DNA of 64,000 bases from Clostridia bacterium (lineage in GTDB: Bacteria > Bacillota > Peptococcia > DRI-13 > UBA5745). Numbering within the stretch: the first letter of the stretch is position 1; every line of letters starts with the position of its first letter. The notes below the pieces were generated by a model. The model was given only the letters and a program-made list of their open reading frames with translations, had not been told where the DNA came from and did not search any database. Positions 16,029 through 23,892 of the stretch are shown piece by piece. The position numbers were made by a program, and so were the translations under genes. The stretch covers positions 1 to 64,000 of the forward strand of contig JAHDPO010000012.1 in NCBI GenBank assembly GCA_018434325.1. Reading direction: 5' to 3'.

Positions 16029-16805
16029 TTAGTCGATCTCAAAATCCTTTTCCTCAAGGTTGGAATAGACATCTTTAAGCGGCGAGTAATCAGTGGCCGG
16101 GTTGCCGGACAGCAGGATGTGCGTCAGCTTGGACAATCCCGCCAACGGCGACAGATCTGCCACTTGATTATCCTCCATATAGAGGTAGGCCAGATTTTCC
16201 ATTTTGGAAAGCGCGCTGATATCCGTGATCTGGTTGGTCTTGATCCACAGGCTCTCCATCTGAATCATTCCCTCAAGCGCGCTGATATCGGTAATATTGT
16301 TTCCCCATATCCAAAGGTCCTTCATGCCGGTCAAACCGGCCAACGGACTTATATCGGCAGTATTTCCGCAGCAGCAAATATAAAGGCATTCCAGCTTTGT
16401 CAAACCGGCAAGCGGACTTAAATCCACGGCCTCATCGCCTTTGTTGATCGCCCAGTTCAGGTTTAGCATGGTCAGGTTGGGAAACTGTGTAAGGTCGCTG
16501 ACGTCTGCAACCCTGGCGACGGGGGCGCCGCCGTCCATCTCCAGGTTCAATTCCGTAACGGCTGCCGCCTCGGTGAGCGTAATATCGCCCTCGGGTTTGT
16601 TCATCGCGCCGCGCACAAGCTCCTCAAGAACGGGATCGGTGAACACGACGGCGGGTTCAGGCGTTTTCACGGGCGTTGGCTCCGACATCTCCGGCGATGA
16701 CGCCTCTGTCGAGGCGGATGGTTCGCCTGTTTTCAGCTGCTGCGAACAGGCGGCGGAAAAAGCCAGAAGAACACAAAGCATCAGAATGCTCAAATATTTT
16801 TTCAT
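16029..16805 (-). CDS. Leucine-rich-repeat lipoprotein
   Basis: A 258-residue protein with signal peptide and lipobox (LLAFSAACSQQ), then a Ser/Thr/Pro/Glu linker. After a cap region come about six LRR units of the internalin/SDS22 type: 'LTMLNLNWAINK', 'DLSPLAGLTKLECLYI', 'DISPLAGLTGMKDLWIWGN', 'DISALEGMIQMESLWIKTN', 'DISALSKMENLAYLYMEDN', 'DLSPLAGLSKLTHILLSGN'. The same repeat type forms the ectodomain of the kinase gene just upstream, so the two proteins may have arisen from a common LRR module or bind each other. No catalytic motif. Confidence 0.85.
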   Translation of the reverse strand: MKKYLSILMLCVLLAFSAACSQQLKTGEPSASTEASSPEMSEPTPVKTPEPAVVFTDPVLEELVRGAMNKPEGDITLTEAAAVTELNLEMDGGAPVARVADVSDLTQFPNLTMLNLNWAINKGDEAVDLSPLAGLTKLECLYICCCGNTADISPLAGLTGMKDLWIWGNNITDISALEGMIQMESLWIKTNQITDISALSKMENLAYLYMEDNQVADLSPLAGLSKLTHILLSGNPATDYSPLKDVYSNLEEKDFEID

Positions 16806-16875
16806 ATGGTCAGCTTCCTTTCGTTAGAAAAGTGTACGGTTATCCGCATTCATTATACCTCGTTCAAATGCAGAA

Positions 16876-16898
16876 TAGGTGGGCTGACAGCCCACCTA
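16876..16898. repeat. Palindrome related to the 15.94-kb terminator
   Basis: TAGGTGGGCTG and CAGCCCACCTA form an 11-bp inverted repeat around one base, sharing the ten-base arm of the terminator at 15940-15960. It lies behind the kinase gene stop (16930). No U-run follows on the minus strand, so termination here would be weak. The two copies frame the LRR lipoprotein gene. Confidence 0.6.
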
Positions 16899-16929
16899 CC
16901 ATCAATTAGAAAAGGGACTTTACCTTAAT

Positions 16930-18564
16930 TCACCGATATGATATGGAAAAGCCCATCTGCCCGGCAAGCGCCTGGGCATTTCTTCTCAAGCCTTCGCCCA
17001 GGGAAACATCCTTGAGGTCCGGTAGGGCAAGCAGCGGCGTCAGATCGCCGTCGACAACATCCCCCACAGCAAAGGTCTCAAGCTGCGTAAACGCCTCGAT
17101 GCCCGCCAGCGTGACAAGCGAGGTTTCAGACAGTCTCAGCGTCCGGAGGCCGTCCAGCCCTTCAAATGCGGCGGGCGACTGCACCGGCAGCTTTCCCGCG
17201 TCCAGCTCGGAGAGCATGGGGCAAAGGGAAAGGGGCGACAGGTCGGTGACGCGGGTATCAAACAGCGTGACCCGCTTCAAGAATTTTAGTTCGCCCAAAG
17301 GAGAAATGTCCGTGACGGGATTGTTCTTGATATCCACCACTTCAAGGTTTGACAGCCCGGCCAGCGGAGATATATCCGTAATCCGCTGCATAGAGATAAG
17401 AACCTGTTTCAGGTTGGGCATTTGGGAAAGATCGGCAAGGGAGTGGATGGGACCCTCCCGCATCTGATTGCTGTCAAACAGGCGCTTCGCCTCGGTATGC
17501 ATGGCTTCTTCATTTACCTCGATCAGGGAATCTCCGAAAATATACAGCCCCGTGACCGAAAGCAAATCCTCCTGTGTGACGGGTTCGTCCGCCGCTTTGC
17601 TAAGCTGGAGTCGAACCGCCTGCTCAATCATGGGTTCCTGAAAGACAACTCCGGCATGAGGCTCCAAAACATTCGACAGAAAATCTGTGTAGCGCCCGAT
17701 GGAAAAGCCTGCGCAAAGAAAAATCAAGCAGGACAGGATGGCGGCCGTACACTTCAAGGCGGCTTTTTGACGTTTGCCATCCGCCTGGAGCAAGGCGGCT
17801 TTTAGTTTGCCGGCCGATGAGAACCGCTCCTCCGGGGAAAAGGCCGTACATTTTTTATAGATACCCGCAAGCCGGGCGTCAGGCAATTCATGCATTGCTT
17901 TTTGTGCGTCGGTTTCGCCGGTCAGAAGCCAGCCGAGCAGCACGCCCAATGAATAGATATCGGTACGCGGGTCAGTTTGCGAAAAGCCGTACTGCTCCGG
18001 CGGAGCATATTCCCGCGTACCGATGAACTCGGTGTCGGTTTTGGCGTCGGTGCGGTAGACACGGGAGATATCGAAGTCAATGAGACTGACGATGCCATTC
18101 GGCTGTACAATGATATTCTGCGGCTTGATATCCCTGTGGATAACAGGCTGCTTTTGTTCATGGAGATAGAGTAGAATATCGCAAAGCTGAACGCAGAGTT
18201 GAACGGCATCCTTCTGTGTCAGGTTGTTTTCTGCTTTATAGCGGTCCAGCGGCTTTCCATCCACATATTCCCGAACAATGCAAACGATCCGTTCGTTTTG
18301 GAACTCGTCTGAAAACCCGGGCAAGCCCGGGTGATTGAGAGATTTTAGAATGCCGCTCTCTTGCACGGTGGCATAGAGGCTTTTGTCGTAGCATTTTGCC
18401 ACACAAAGCTGATGATCGCTCTTTCGGCGCACCAAAAAGGTTTCTGTTCCGTGGCTGCCCGCCAAGCGCTCCAGTTGGTCGTATCGCTCCAAAAAATCCG
18501 CAGGACATTCTTCTTCATCGAAGGAGCTTTGAATGGCGGCGACAGCCGCTTTGATATCGTTCAT
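16930..18564 (-). CDS. Transmembrane Ser/Thr protein kinase with LRR ectodomain
   Basis: A 544-residue protein. Residues about 28-260 are a Hanks-type kinase domain: ATP-site lysine K57, catalytic loop HRDIKPQN (D145), APPE motif (187-190) and a D-x-x-S-L-G helix. The metal-binding DFG is DFD here (163-165). One membrane helix follows (272-290). The ectodomain has about four LRR units ('DISPLAGLSNLEVVDIKNN', 'DISPLGELKFLKRVTLFDT', 'DLSPLSLCPMLSELDA'). Bacterial kinases of the PknB class usually carry PASTA domains outside, so LRRs are uncommon. The start overlaps the preceding HTH gene by four bases, linking kinase and DNA-binding protein. No cognate PP2C phosphatase is visible. Confidence 0.88.
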   Translation of the reverse strand: MNDIKAAVAAIQSSFDEEECPADFLERYDQLERLAGSHGTETFLVRRKSDHQLCVAKCYDKSLYATVQESGILKSLNHPGLPGFSDEFQNERIVCIVREYVDGKPLDRYKAENNLTQKDAVQLCVQLCDILLYLHEQKQPVIHRDIKPQNIIVQPNGIVSLIDFDISRVYRTDAKTDTEFIGTREYAPPEQYGFSQTDPRTDIYSLGVLLGWLLTGETDAQKAMHELPDARLAGIYKKCTAFSPEERFSSAGKLKAALLQADGKRQKAALKCTAAILSCLIFLCAGFSIGRYTDFLSNVLEPHAGVVFQEPMIEQAVRLQLSKAADEPVTQEDLLSVTGLYIFGDSLIEVNEEAMHTEAKRLFDSNQMREGPIHSLADLSQMPNLKQVLISMQRITDISPLAGLSNLEVVDIKNNPVTDISPLGELKFLKRVTLFDTRVTDLSPLSLCPMLSELDAGKLPVQSPAAFEGLDGLRTLRLSETSLVTLAGIEAFTQLETFAVGDVVDGDLTPLLALPDLKDVSLGEGLRRNAQALAGQMGFSISYR

Positions 18565-19013
18565 TTGGTTTCCCCGTTTCCAAGCAGCGGCAGCCCCATT
18601 TCATGCAAAACCTGCTGCGCTTCCATGATAGAAAAATGGTGGTACAGGCAATAGAGAATCGCGGCGTCCCGTTTCATCCTGGGATACAGGGCGCTCATCC
18701 GAGCGTACTTCAAAAGCTCCTGCGCCGTATCAACGTCAGCCTCAAATCCAAAAGCAAGCTGCAAAACGGTATCTCGGGACGGATTTCTTGAACCCTTGAA
18801 GATTTGATGCCCAAATGAGCGTTCAATATTTGCGCGCTTGATAATGCGTTCCGCAACAACTTCCTGTCTTTTACACAATTGGGTTATGTATTCGCTGAAG
18901 GACGGAAGCTGCATCTCTCCCGCATTATTTTTTACAAACTGCTCTAAATTCGGCGCCCTAAATAAGAGGCGAAAGAATTTGCTTGTGCTGATTTGAGGAA
19001 TACTTTCATTCAT
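18561..19013 (-). CDS. HTH protein coupled to the kinase
   Basis: A protein of about 150 residues, start at ATG 19013 (or GTG 19022) behind AAAGGACG. The middle (about 40-90) has a Cro/C1-like arrangement: 'ITQLCKRQEVVAERIIKRAN', then 'GHQIFKGSRNPSRDTVLQL', where a K-G-S-R-x-P-S/T-R-D turn is typical of XRE proteins. The C-terminus (RDAAILYCLYHHFSIMEA) is helical. The final codons overlap the kinase start, so the two are made together, and it is a likely substrate or effector of the kinase. That link is inference. Confidence 0.68.
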   Translation of the reverse strand: MNESIPQISTSKFFRLLFRAPNLEQFVKNNAGEMQLPSFSEYITQLCKRQEVVAERIIKRANIERSFGHQIFKGSRNPSRDTVLQLAFGFEADVDTAQELLKYARMSALYPRMKRDAAILYCLYHHFSIMEAQQVLHEMGLPLLGNGETK

Positions 19014-19095
19014 TACGATCACCGTCCTTTATTGTGAGACCTTTTCCGGGCTCGGCCGCTTGTAAATGTGTCTATATTTGCGGGTGCTTACTAAC

Positions 19096-20544
19096 TCAAG
19101 AAATTTCGGATTCTGTGGTCGGGGTGTGTATATCCAGGAGGAGATTCATCAGCTCTGTCCGGCTCTGAACTCCGGCTTTGGAGTAAATGTTTTTCACATG
19201 AGTTTTGACGGTGTTTTCGCTCACATGCAGCTCCCCGGCAATCATCCGATAGGTTTTTCCCTTGATGAGCAGGGCCGCGATTTCACCCTCGCGTTCGGTG
19301 AGCTTTTCTGTGATACTGAACTCACAGATCAACCGGGTTTGCTCCTGAGCTGGCATTTCGGTAATTGTGGTCAAAAAGACATGGTTTTTGAGCAAGGTGG
19401 TAAGCCGTTTATGCAGGGGTGGCAGCAGGACAAGGGTAACGCATACGACGCCCAGCGCCAGTAGGGTGGGATTATGACTTTGCCCGCTTGTACTGGCAAT
19501 CGCATTTCCGATCAGCCCGCCCAGCAGAACCCCCAGGACATTGGCGGAGAGGCCGACGCCCATAATTTTTGCAGGGTTCTTGTTCAGCTCCAGCATTTCC
19601 CCCAGGATGCTCCACCAAAACAGGTCGTACACGCCGCAGGCGCCCAGCATCAGGGTATTTACCACAAGGTAATCCATCCATGAACGGCCAAGCGCCAGAA
19701 AAGCGATAAAGGAAAGGCCGATCATGGCGATGGCCACATAGAGGATATATGCCCGGTTTGTTTTTCGGGGCAGGTTGCGCATGATGAACAATGCAGCGAT
19801 ATACGGCACGGCCCAATACCAACTTGTCAGCCACTCCAGATGGGCGAAAGCGGGACCCTGTACCTGATACATGAGGCCGGAATTAATGGTGATGACAACA
19901 ATGAACAGGCATAGGAACGCGAGCGGCCCGGCTTTGCCGAAAGAAATCTCCCCCTGCCCAAAAGATGGAAGTTCCGTCGCCTCCTCCTTGGGAAGCCTGA
20001 GCGCGAACAGTAAAGCCGCCGCCAGCATCAGCATGGAGCAGCCAAGCCCAACCTGCGGGGAGATATGAATGGCTGCCATATTCAGCGCAATCATTAGGAG
20101 GTTCGAGAAGATCAGCCCGTCCGCCATGGTCTTTATACGTTCATTCTTCGGCGTGCAGCCTTTGAAATAAAAGCCCCATGCTGCCACGCAGCAGCCCACC
20201 AAAAACGCCGCCGCATAAAGCGCCAATTTCCACAGAAAAGAGGGCGGGCCGAAAAACACGCTGGAAGCCACGATGCAAAAGGCAATGGAGAAAAGCATGA
20301 GCTTTTTGGCTGTTCGCATATTCCTGACGAAGAAGCCGCAGACAAGCAAGCCGGCAAAATGGGCAGCCAGTGTTCCAAAAACAAAGGGCCCGACTGAGAT
20401 GTTATGATGCTCTGCAAGGACGTATAGTATCCTGCCTTCAAAGGGAAAGGCCAGCAGCCAAGAGAAAAACAGGGAAAAGACAATGACGGATAACCGACGA
20501 TAATTGATCATCGTCGGCATATCCTGATTTTTTACGTCTTCCAT
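19096..20544 (-). CDS. Membrane-integrated LuxR-type transcriptional regulator
   Basis: A 482-residue protein. Residues about 15-400 contain roughly twelve hydrophobic helices, arranged like a major-facilitator transporter. The last 70 residues are a LuxR (NarL-type) HTH: 'LTEREGEIAALLIKGKTYR', 'HVSENTVKTHVKNIYSKAGV'. Proteins with this plan are abundant in gut Actinobacteria such as Eggerthella and occur in some Clostridia. They are thought to sense a ligand through the membrane part and regulate neighbouring genes directly. The gene overlaps the small HTH gene by one base and is the first large gene of the block, so it is a candidate regulator of it. Confidence 0.85.
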   Translation of the reverse strand: MEDVKNQDMPTMINYRRLSVIVFSLFFSWLLAFPFEGRILYVLAEHHNISVGPFVFGTLAAHFAGLLVCGFFVRNMRTAKKLMLFSIAFCIVASSVFFGPPSFLWKLALYAAAFLVGCCVAAWGFYFKGCTPKNERIKTMADGLIFSNLLMIALNMAAIHISPQVGLGCSMLMLAAALLFALRLPKEEATELPSFGQGEISFGKAGPLAFLCLFIVVITINSGLMYQVQGPAFAHLEWLTSWYWAVPYIAALFIMRNLPRKTNRAYILYVAIAMIGLSFIAFLALGRSWMDYLVVNTLMLGACGVYDLFWWSILGEMLELNKNPAKIMGVGLSANVLGVLLGGLIGNAIASTSGQSHNPTLLALGVVCVTLVLLPPLHKRLTTLLKNHVFLTTITEMPAQEQTRLICEFSITEKLTEREGEIAALLIKGKTYRMIAGELHVSENTVKTHVKNIYSKAGVQSRTELMNLLLDIHTPTTESEIS

Positions 20545-20753
20545 CAGTCGTTCACCCCTTTTTCTTTAGCCGCAGGGAATTTGCGCCCGTTTCTTTTTCG
20601 TCCATCCTCAGGCCGAGCGGCGTCTTTAGGAATCAACCACACGTTTGAAATTTTCCGAGCACCCTCAATACGTCCGTTTGTACAGTGATAGAGAACCATC
20701 CGGGCGGTGAGTCCCCATGCTTCTGCCGCTTCTTTTACGCTAATATATTCCAT
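20544..20753 (-). CDS. Small excisionase/MerR-like HTH protein
   Basis: A 69-residue protein: MEYISVKEAAEAWGLTARMV, then 'GRIEGARKISNVWLIPKDA' and a basic tail (GRKRNGRKF). It has the same fold and spacing as the 75-residue protein at 424-651. The stop shares a base with the start of the LuxR gene, so the two are made as a unit. The pairing of a mini-HTH with a second regulator thus occurs at both ends of the block. Confidence 0.75.
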   Translation of the reverse strand: MEYISVKEAAEAWGLTARMVLYHCTNGRIEGARKISNVWLIPKDAARPEDGRKRNGRKFPAAKEKGVND

Positions 20754-20933
20754 GCGGTTTCCTCCACAACTATATCATCTTTTGCTTATTATATTTCTTT
20801 TAAACGAAATATTCAAGCACAAGTGTACAATGTAGTCACTGGCGTGGACACATCAGTTATAAGGTGTTTTGGATTGATGGCGATATCAAACATCTTTTCG
20901 CACCGCCTGTTCATCGCATTATTACAACAGAAA

Positions 20934-20965
20934 GGGCATAGTTTCCGCTAATGGAAACTATGCCC
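20934..20965. other. 13-bp perfect hairpin in the 20754-21201 gap
   Basis: GGGCATAGTTTCC (20934-20946) pairs exactly with 20953-20965 around GCTAAT. It could terminate transcription rightward or leftward, but neither side has a strong U-run (TTTCT on the minus side). The remainder of 20754-21201 is AT-rich and shows no gene on either strand; promoter elements for the divergent regulators (20753 leftward, 21243 rightward) should lie here. Confidence 0.5.
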
Positions 20966-21201
20966 ATCTTTATGCCTTAGATGATGGATGCAGGAGTTAA
21001 TAAATTTGTAGAACACACTTTACAGGGACATTGTTCCCATGATGTACGATACTTCTTGAAAGGCGGTAATGCGAAAGTGCAGGCCAAAGACTTGGCATCA
21101 GCAGGAAGCAAATTATGCCTGTTTATCAGCACATAATAATTGAAAACTATACCGATCTTGATATAAAATCCTTGACATTTCAAGCTTCGCGCAATAAACT
21201 T

Positions 21202-21229
21202 AACTAAGTTAAATTATTTTAACTTAGTT
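21202..21229 (+). promoter_or_regulatory. Inverted-repeat operator upstream of tetR-family gene
   Basis: AACTAAGTTAAA (21202-21213) and TTTAACTTAGTT (21218-21229) are exact complements separated by TTAT. Each half is itself nearly palindromic (TTAACTAAGTTAA). It ends 13 bases before the start codon and next to the GGAGG ribosome site. This is where an autorepressing TetR protein would bind. Confidence 0.75.
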
Positions 21230-21242
21230 TAATGGAGGGCGT

Positions 21243-21884
21243 ATGAAGATATCAAAGAGAGAACGTACTCAAAAAGAAATAATTGAGGCAGCGAAAGAGG
21301 TTATCCATAAAAAAGGGCATGAATCCATTACTGTTCGGAATTTGGCTGAGGTAACAGGATATTCCTATACCAATCTTTATTATTACTTTAAGGATTTGAA
21401 TGCTCTCTTATGGGCATTACGCCTTGATATGATTGAAGATATGATTACAGATCTTACGTCTGTCTCAAATATCAAAGATAATCCCATAGACGAAATTCTT
21501 AGCGCGTTTTTCGGCTATATAGATTATTTCTTCAAACACCCGAATATCTTTAGGTTTTTTTACTTTTATCCTTTTGTTCAGCCGGATGGAGATGACAGTT
21601 ACCAAAAACTTGAGCAGCGATTTCACGGAATATGGCAAACATCCTTTTCCAGATTAATTACCGAAGATATTATTAAAATCGAAGATATTGAAGTCGTCGC
21701 TAAGACTATCATTTATACCTTGCAGGGAATGATTATGCTGAGTTTTTCATCTAATGGTACTACAAAGAAAGAAGAGATCAAAAATGAACTAAAAAAACTT
21801 GTAAATTACTTATTCAAAAAAACTAATAAAATATTTAGCGGCGGGCGAGGCTGTAATGGCCGGTTATACAGGAACTACTTTTAA
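21243..21884 (+). CDS. TetR/AcrR family regulator
   Basis: A 213-residue protein, start ATG 21243 behind ATGGAGGGCGT. Residues 8-55 are the TetR HTH (RTQKEIIEAAKEVIHKKGHE, 'ITVRNLAEVTGYSYTNLYYYF'). The rest is a helical ligand and dimer domain, rich in Phe and Ile. A perfect inverted repeat directly in front suggests autoregulation. The last 14 residues (GGRGCNGRLYRNYF) look unlike a natural TetR end and overlap the next gene by 29 bases, so a small deletion may have fused the two. Codon use is more AT-rich than in the blocks on either side. Confidence 0.85.
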   Translation: MKISKRERTQKEIIEAAKEVIHKKGHESITVRNLAEVTGYSYTNLYYYFKDLNALLWALRLDMIEDMITDLTSVSNIKDNPIDEILSAFFGYIDYFFKHPNIFRFFYFYPFVQPDGDDSYQKLEQRFHGIWQTSFSRLITEDIIKIEDIEVVAKTIIYTLQGMIMLSFSSNGTTKKEEIKNELKKLVNYLFKKTNKIFSGGRGCNGRLYRNYF

Positions 21885-22131
21885 TGTGTACTATGTTTTA
21901 AGCACTATATGTCTGCTGTTATTTTCCTATGCATTAATAAAAAGTCCCAGGTTCAAAAAATCGCTTGGTTTGTGGGGATTATCGTCCGGAATATTTATGA
22001 TTGTACCTTCATCAGCTGGTATAATAGGCATGATATTCTCTTTACTATCGCTGATACCTTGGGTTGTGTTTATAGCATTGCTTAGAATCAATTTTAAAAA
22101 ATATGCCACAACTAACAGCGTTGCAGAATAG
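21856..22131 (+). CDS. Short membrane protein, probably a truncated DUF4386-like gene
   Basis: A 91-residue protein with three hydrophobic helices (about 10-28, 39-56, 58-76). The pattern 'GLWGLSSGIFMIVPSSAG' followed by 'FSLLSLIPWVVFIALL' resembles the end of longer (about 220-residue) DUF4386 membrane proteins, from memory. The beginning of such a protein is missing. Starting within the end of the tetR gene and lacking a clear ribosome site, it is more likely a remnant than an intact gene. Confidence 0.5.
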   Translation: MAGYTGTTFNVYYVLSTICLLLFSYALIKSPRFKKSLGLWGLSSGIFMIVPSSAGIIGMIFSLLSLIPWVVFIALLRINFKKYATTNSVAE

Positions 22132-22164
22132 GGACATGATGGTGTTCGCTGATCTAAACATGAT

Positions 22165-22184
22165 AAAAAAGGGGCGTATCGCCC
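22165..22184 (-). terminator. Terminator of the 22310-22867 gene
   Basis: GGGCG (22172-22176) and CGCCC (22180-22184) with a TAT loop are followed on the minus strand by C and six U (A-run 22165-22170). It lies 125 bases after the stop. The stem is short but GC-only. Confidence 0.6.
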
Positions 22185-22309
22185 AACGTTTTTCATTAAC
22201 GTTTTGCGGCAGCCCCTGGTACTCTGAAGAGCCGCAGATTCATTTTTCCGCAATCCGTATCTCCTGAAGAAATGCGGCCGCACACCTCGTTAAGGGCATC
22301 CGTTCCATT

Positions 22310-22867
22310 CTATCCTCTTTCTTCACCAGTCACCTCATAATACGCATCTGTAAAAGGGATGCTTTTATACTCAAAATCATCTTGAATTGATTTTACATAT
22401 TCGTATGGATAGGCATGTGGCTGAATATTCAACTTGTTTTGTATTTCGCGTAGCACATTACTCGTTTCTAGCGATGCCTCTTGCCTCGCCGAGCGGAGTG
22501 ATTCCTCAAATTGCTCCTTGCTTGTATATGAGATTGACTCCAATATGGATGAATCGAAACAAGCGATTATCAGACTCAAAAAGTCGTAAAAAGTATTAGC
22601 AATAGGAACAACAGGATGCTCAAAACAGGGAATAGGGCTAACGGCATAAACCTTGCCATCTTGCGGTGATAACTCCGGCTGCATAGTAGGAATAAAGCAA
22701 AAATGTATACCATCAACACCAAGCCATCCAATGATTTCCGCGCTATTTGGGGTGCAATAATATGAGCTACCACCATTTTCACGAGGAATGAGCCCTATTT
22801 TGCTTTTGTCGGCATCCAAAGAGCAGTATTGTGAATACAGGCCCCCAGAATCAACCCTATCAGTCAT
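22310..22867 (-). CDS. Protein of unknown function (185 residues)
   Basis: The ATG at 22867 has GGAGTGTAAA in front; the frame is open further up to 22921. The protein is soluble, with a distinctive 'GGLYSQYCSLDADKSKIGLI' and 'ENGGSSYYCTPNSAEIIGWL' start followed by 'GVDGIHFCFIPTM'. The pattern recalls a family of uncharacterised proteins from Bacillota, sometimes found near polymorphic toxins, where they might act as immunity proteins. No toxin is visible here. It is isolated between the AT-rich stretch and the tRNA gene. Function not assigned. Confidence 0.6.
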   Translation of the reverse strand: MTDRVDSGGLYSQYCSLDADKSKIGLIPRENGGSSYYCTPNSAEIIGWLGVDGIHFCFIPTMQPELSPQDGKVYAVSPIPCFEHPVVPIANTFYDFLSLIIACFDSSILESISYTSKEQFEESLRSARQEASLETSNVLREIQNKLNIQPHAYPYEYVKSIQDDFEYKSIPFTDAYYEVTGEERG

Positions 22868-23200
22868 TTTACACTCCTTAAATTCGCCTAATGTTGCTAG
22901 TGCTTGATGTATTACAGGCACTCAGCGCAAATGTCAGCGCAATACAATATTTTTCTTTCTTATAAATCGGATTCAATACCTTTTTTGAACATCCGGAGCC
23001 CTAAAATCTCCATTAACTGTAAAAAGAGTAAAGTGATCAACTTGATCTCTGCATGTATGGTTTAATTTTGCGGGAAAGTAGGTTTCAACAAATCTTAGCT
23101 GAGACAGGAAAAAACTTAGCTGAAAACGGAAAACGGCCTTCCGCCCTCCTGCCAAGAAGTTCGAAAAGCCGCCAAACGCAAAGGTTTGCGATAATTTCAC

Positions 23201-23276
23201 TGGAGCTGGCGAGGTGACTCGAACACCCGACCTGCTGATTACGAATCAGCTGCTCTACCGACTGAGCTACGCCAGC
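23201..23276 (-). tRNA. tRNA-Thr (anticodon CGT)
   Basis: The minus strand folds as a full cloverleaf: acceptor GCTGGCG/CGCCAGC, D-arm GCTC..GAGC, anticodon arm GCTGA-TTCGTAA-TCAGC (anticodon CGT), T-arm with TTCGAGT, discriminator T, and an encoded CCA at 23201-23203. The short frames predicted across it are translations of the tRNA. No second copy of its 3' end was seen nearby, so there is no evidence that an element has integrated here. The gap 22868-23200 shows nothing else. Confidence 0.95.
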
Positions 23277-23331
23277 ATTATTGAAAAACACATCACTTAT
23301 TTTAACACAGGCCGGCAAAACGGTCAATAAG

Positions 23332-23850
23332 TTATTCCTTAACTATGGCAACGTAGGGCAGCTCCCGGCCCCGCTCATTAAAATCAAGGCCGTAACCCAC
23401 CACGAAATAATCCTCAATCTCACGGCCGCAGTAGTCCGGTTTCAAATCCACCTGGCGGCGGGAAGGCTTGTCCAGGAATGTACAAATCTTCAATGAAGCC
23501 GGCCGCCTGACCAGCAGGTTTTCTTTGAGATAGCTTAAAGTCAGGCCCGTATCCATAATATCCTCTACCACCAAAATATGCTTGCCGGCAATTTCCCGGT
23601 CCAGATCCCGCAGCATACGTACTACGCCGGATGTCTTGGTAGAAGCGCCATAGCTGGACAGCGACATAAAATCGATCTCCACCGGCACCTTGATCTGACG
23701 AATCAAATCCGACATGAAAACTGCTGCGCCTTTTAAAATACAAATAACGAATAAATCCCTGCCTTGGTAATCTGCCGTGATCTGAGCTCCCAGCTCCGCC
23801 ACCCGTTCTTTGATCTCTTCTTCCGTGATAATGATCTGCGCAAGCTCCAT
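23332..23850 (-). CDS. hpt: Hypoxanthine phosphoribosyltransferase
   Basis: A 172-residue protein of normal family length. It converts hypoxanthine (and guanine) with PRPP to IMP (and GMP) in purine salvage. Key motifs: 'CILKGAAVFMSDLIR' near the start, 'FMSLSSYG', the PRPP-binding 'VLVVEDIMDTGLTL', and 'FVVGYGLDFNERGRELPYVA' at the C-terminus, a typical ending. The ribosome site is GGAGAGAGATAAGT. A TATAAT box at 23893-23898 lies within a dispersed repeat. The gene stands alone, 55 bases upstream of the tRNA. Confidence 0.95.
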   Translation of the reverse strand: MELAQIIITEEEIKERVAELGAQITADYQGRDLFVICILKGAAVFMSDLIRQIKVPVEIDFMSLSSYGASTKTSGVVRMLRDLDREIAGKHILVVEDIMDTGLTLSYLKENLLVRRPASLKICTFLDKPSRRQVDLKPDYCGREIEDYFVVGYGLDFNERGRELPYVAIVKE

Positions 23851-23892
23851 ACTTATCTCTCTCCAATACTAGTTTTCAACGGCTACACTTGG

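Noticed and set aside
1-23276. Genomic island integrated at tRNA-Thr
   Set aside because: Neither an integrase nor a direct repeat of the tRNA end is visible in the window; the left border lies outside it, so this cannot be supported.
23085-23327. An 80-codon minus frame across the tRNA
   Set aside because: It reads 'GVAQSVEQLIRNQQVG', the usual translation of a tRNA gene; the cloverleaf explains the sequence.
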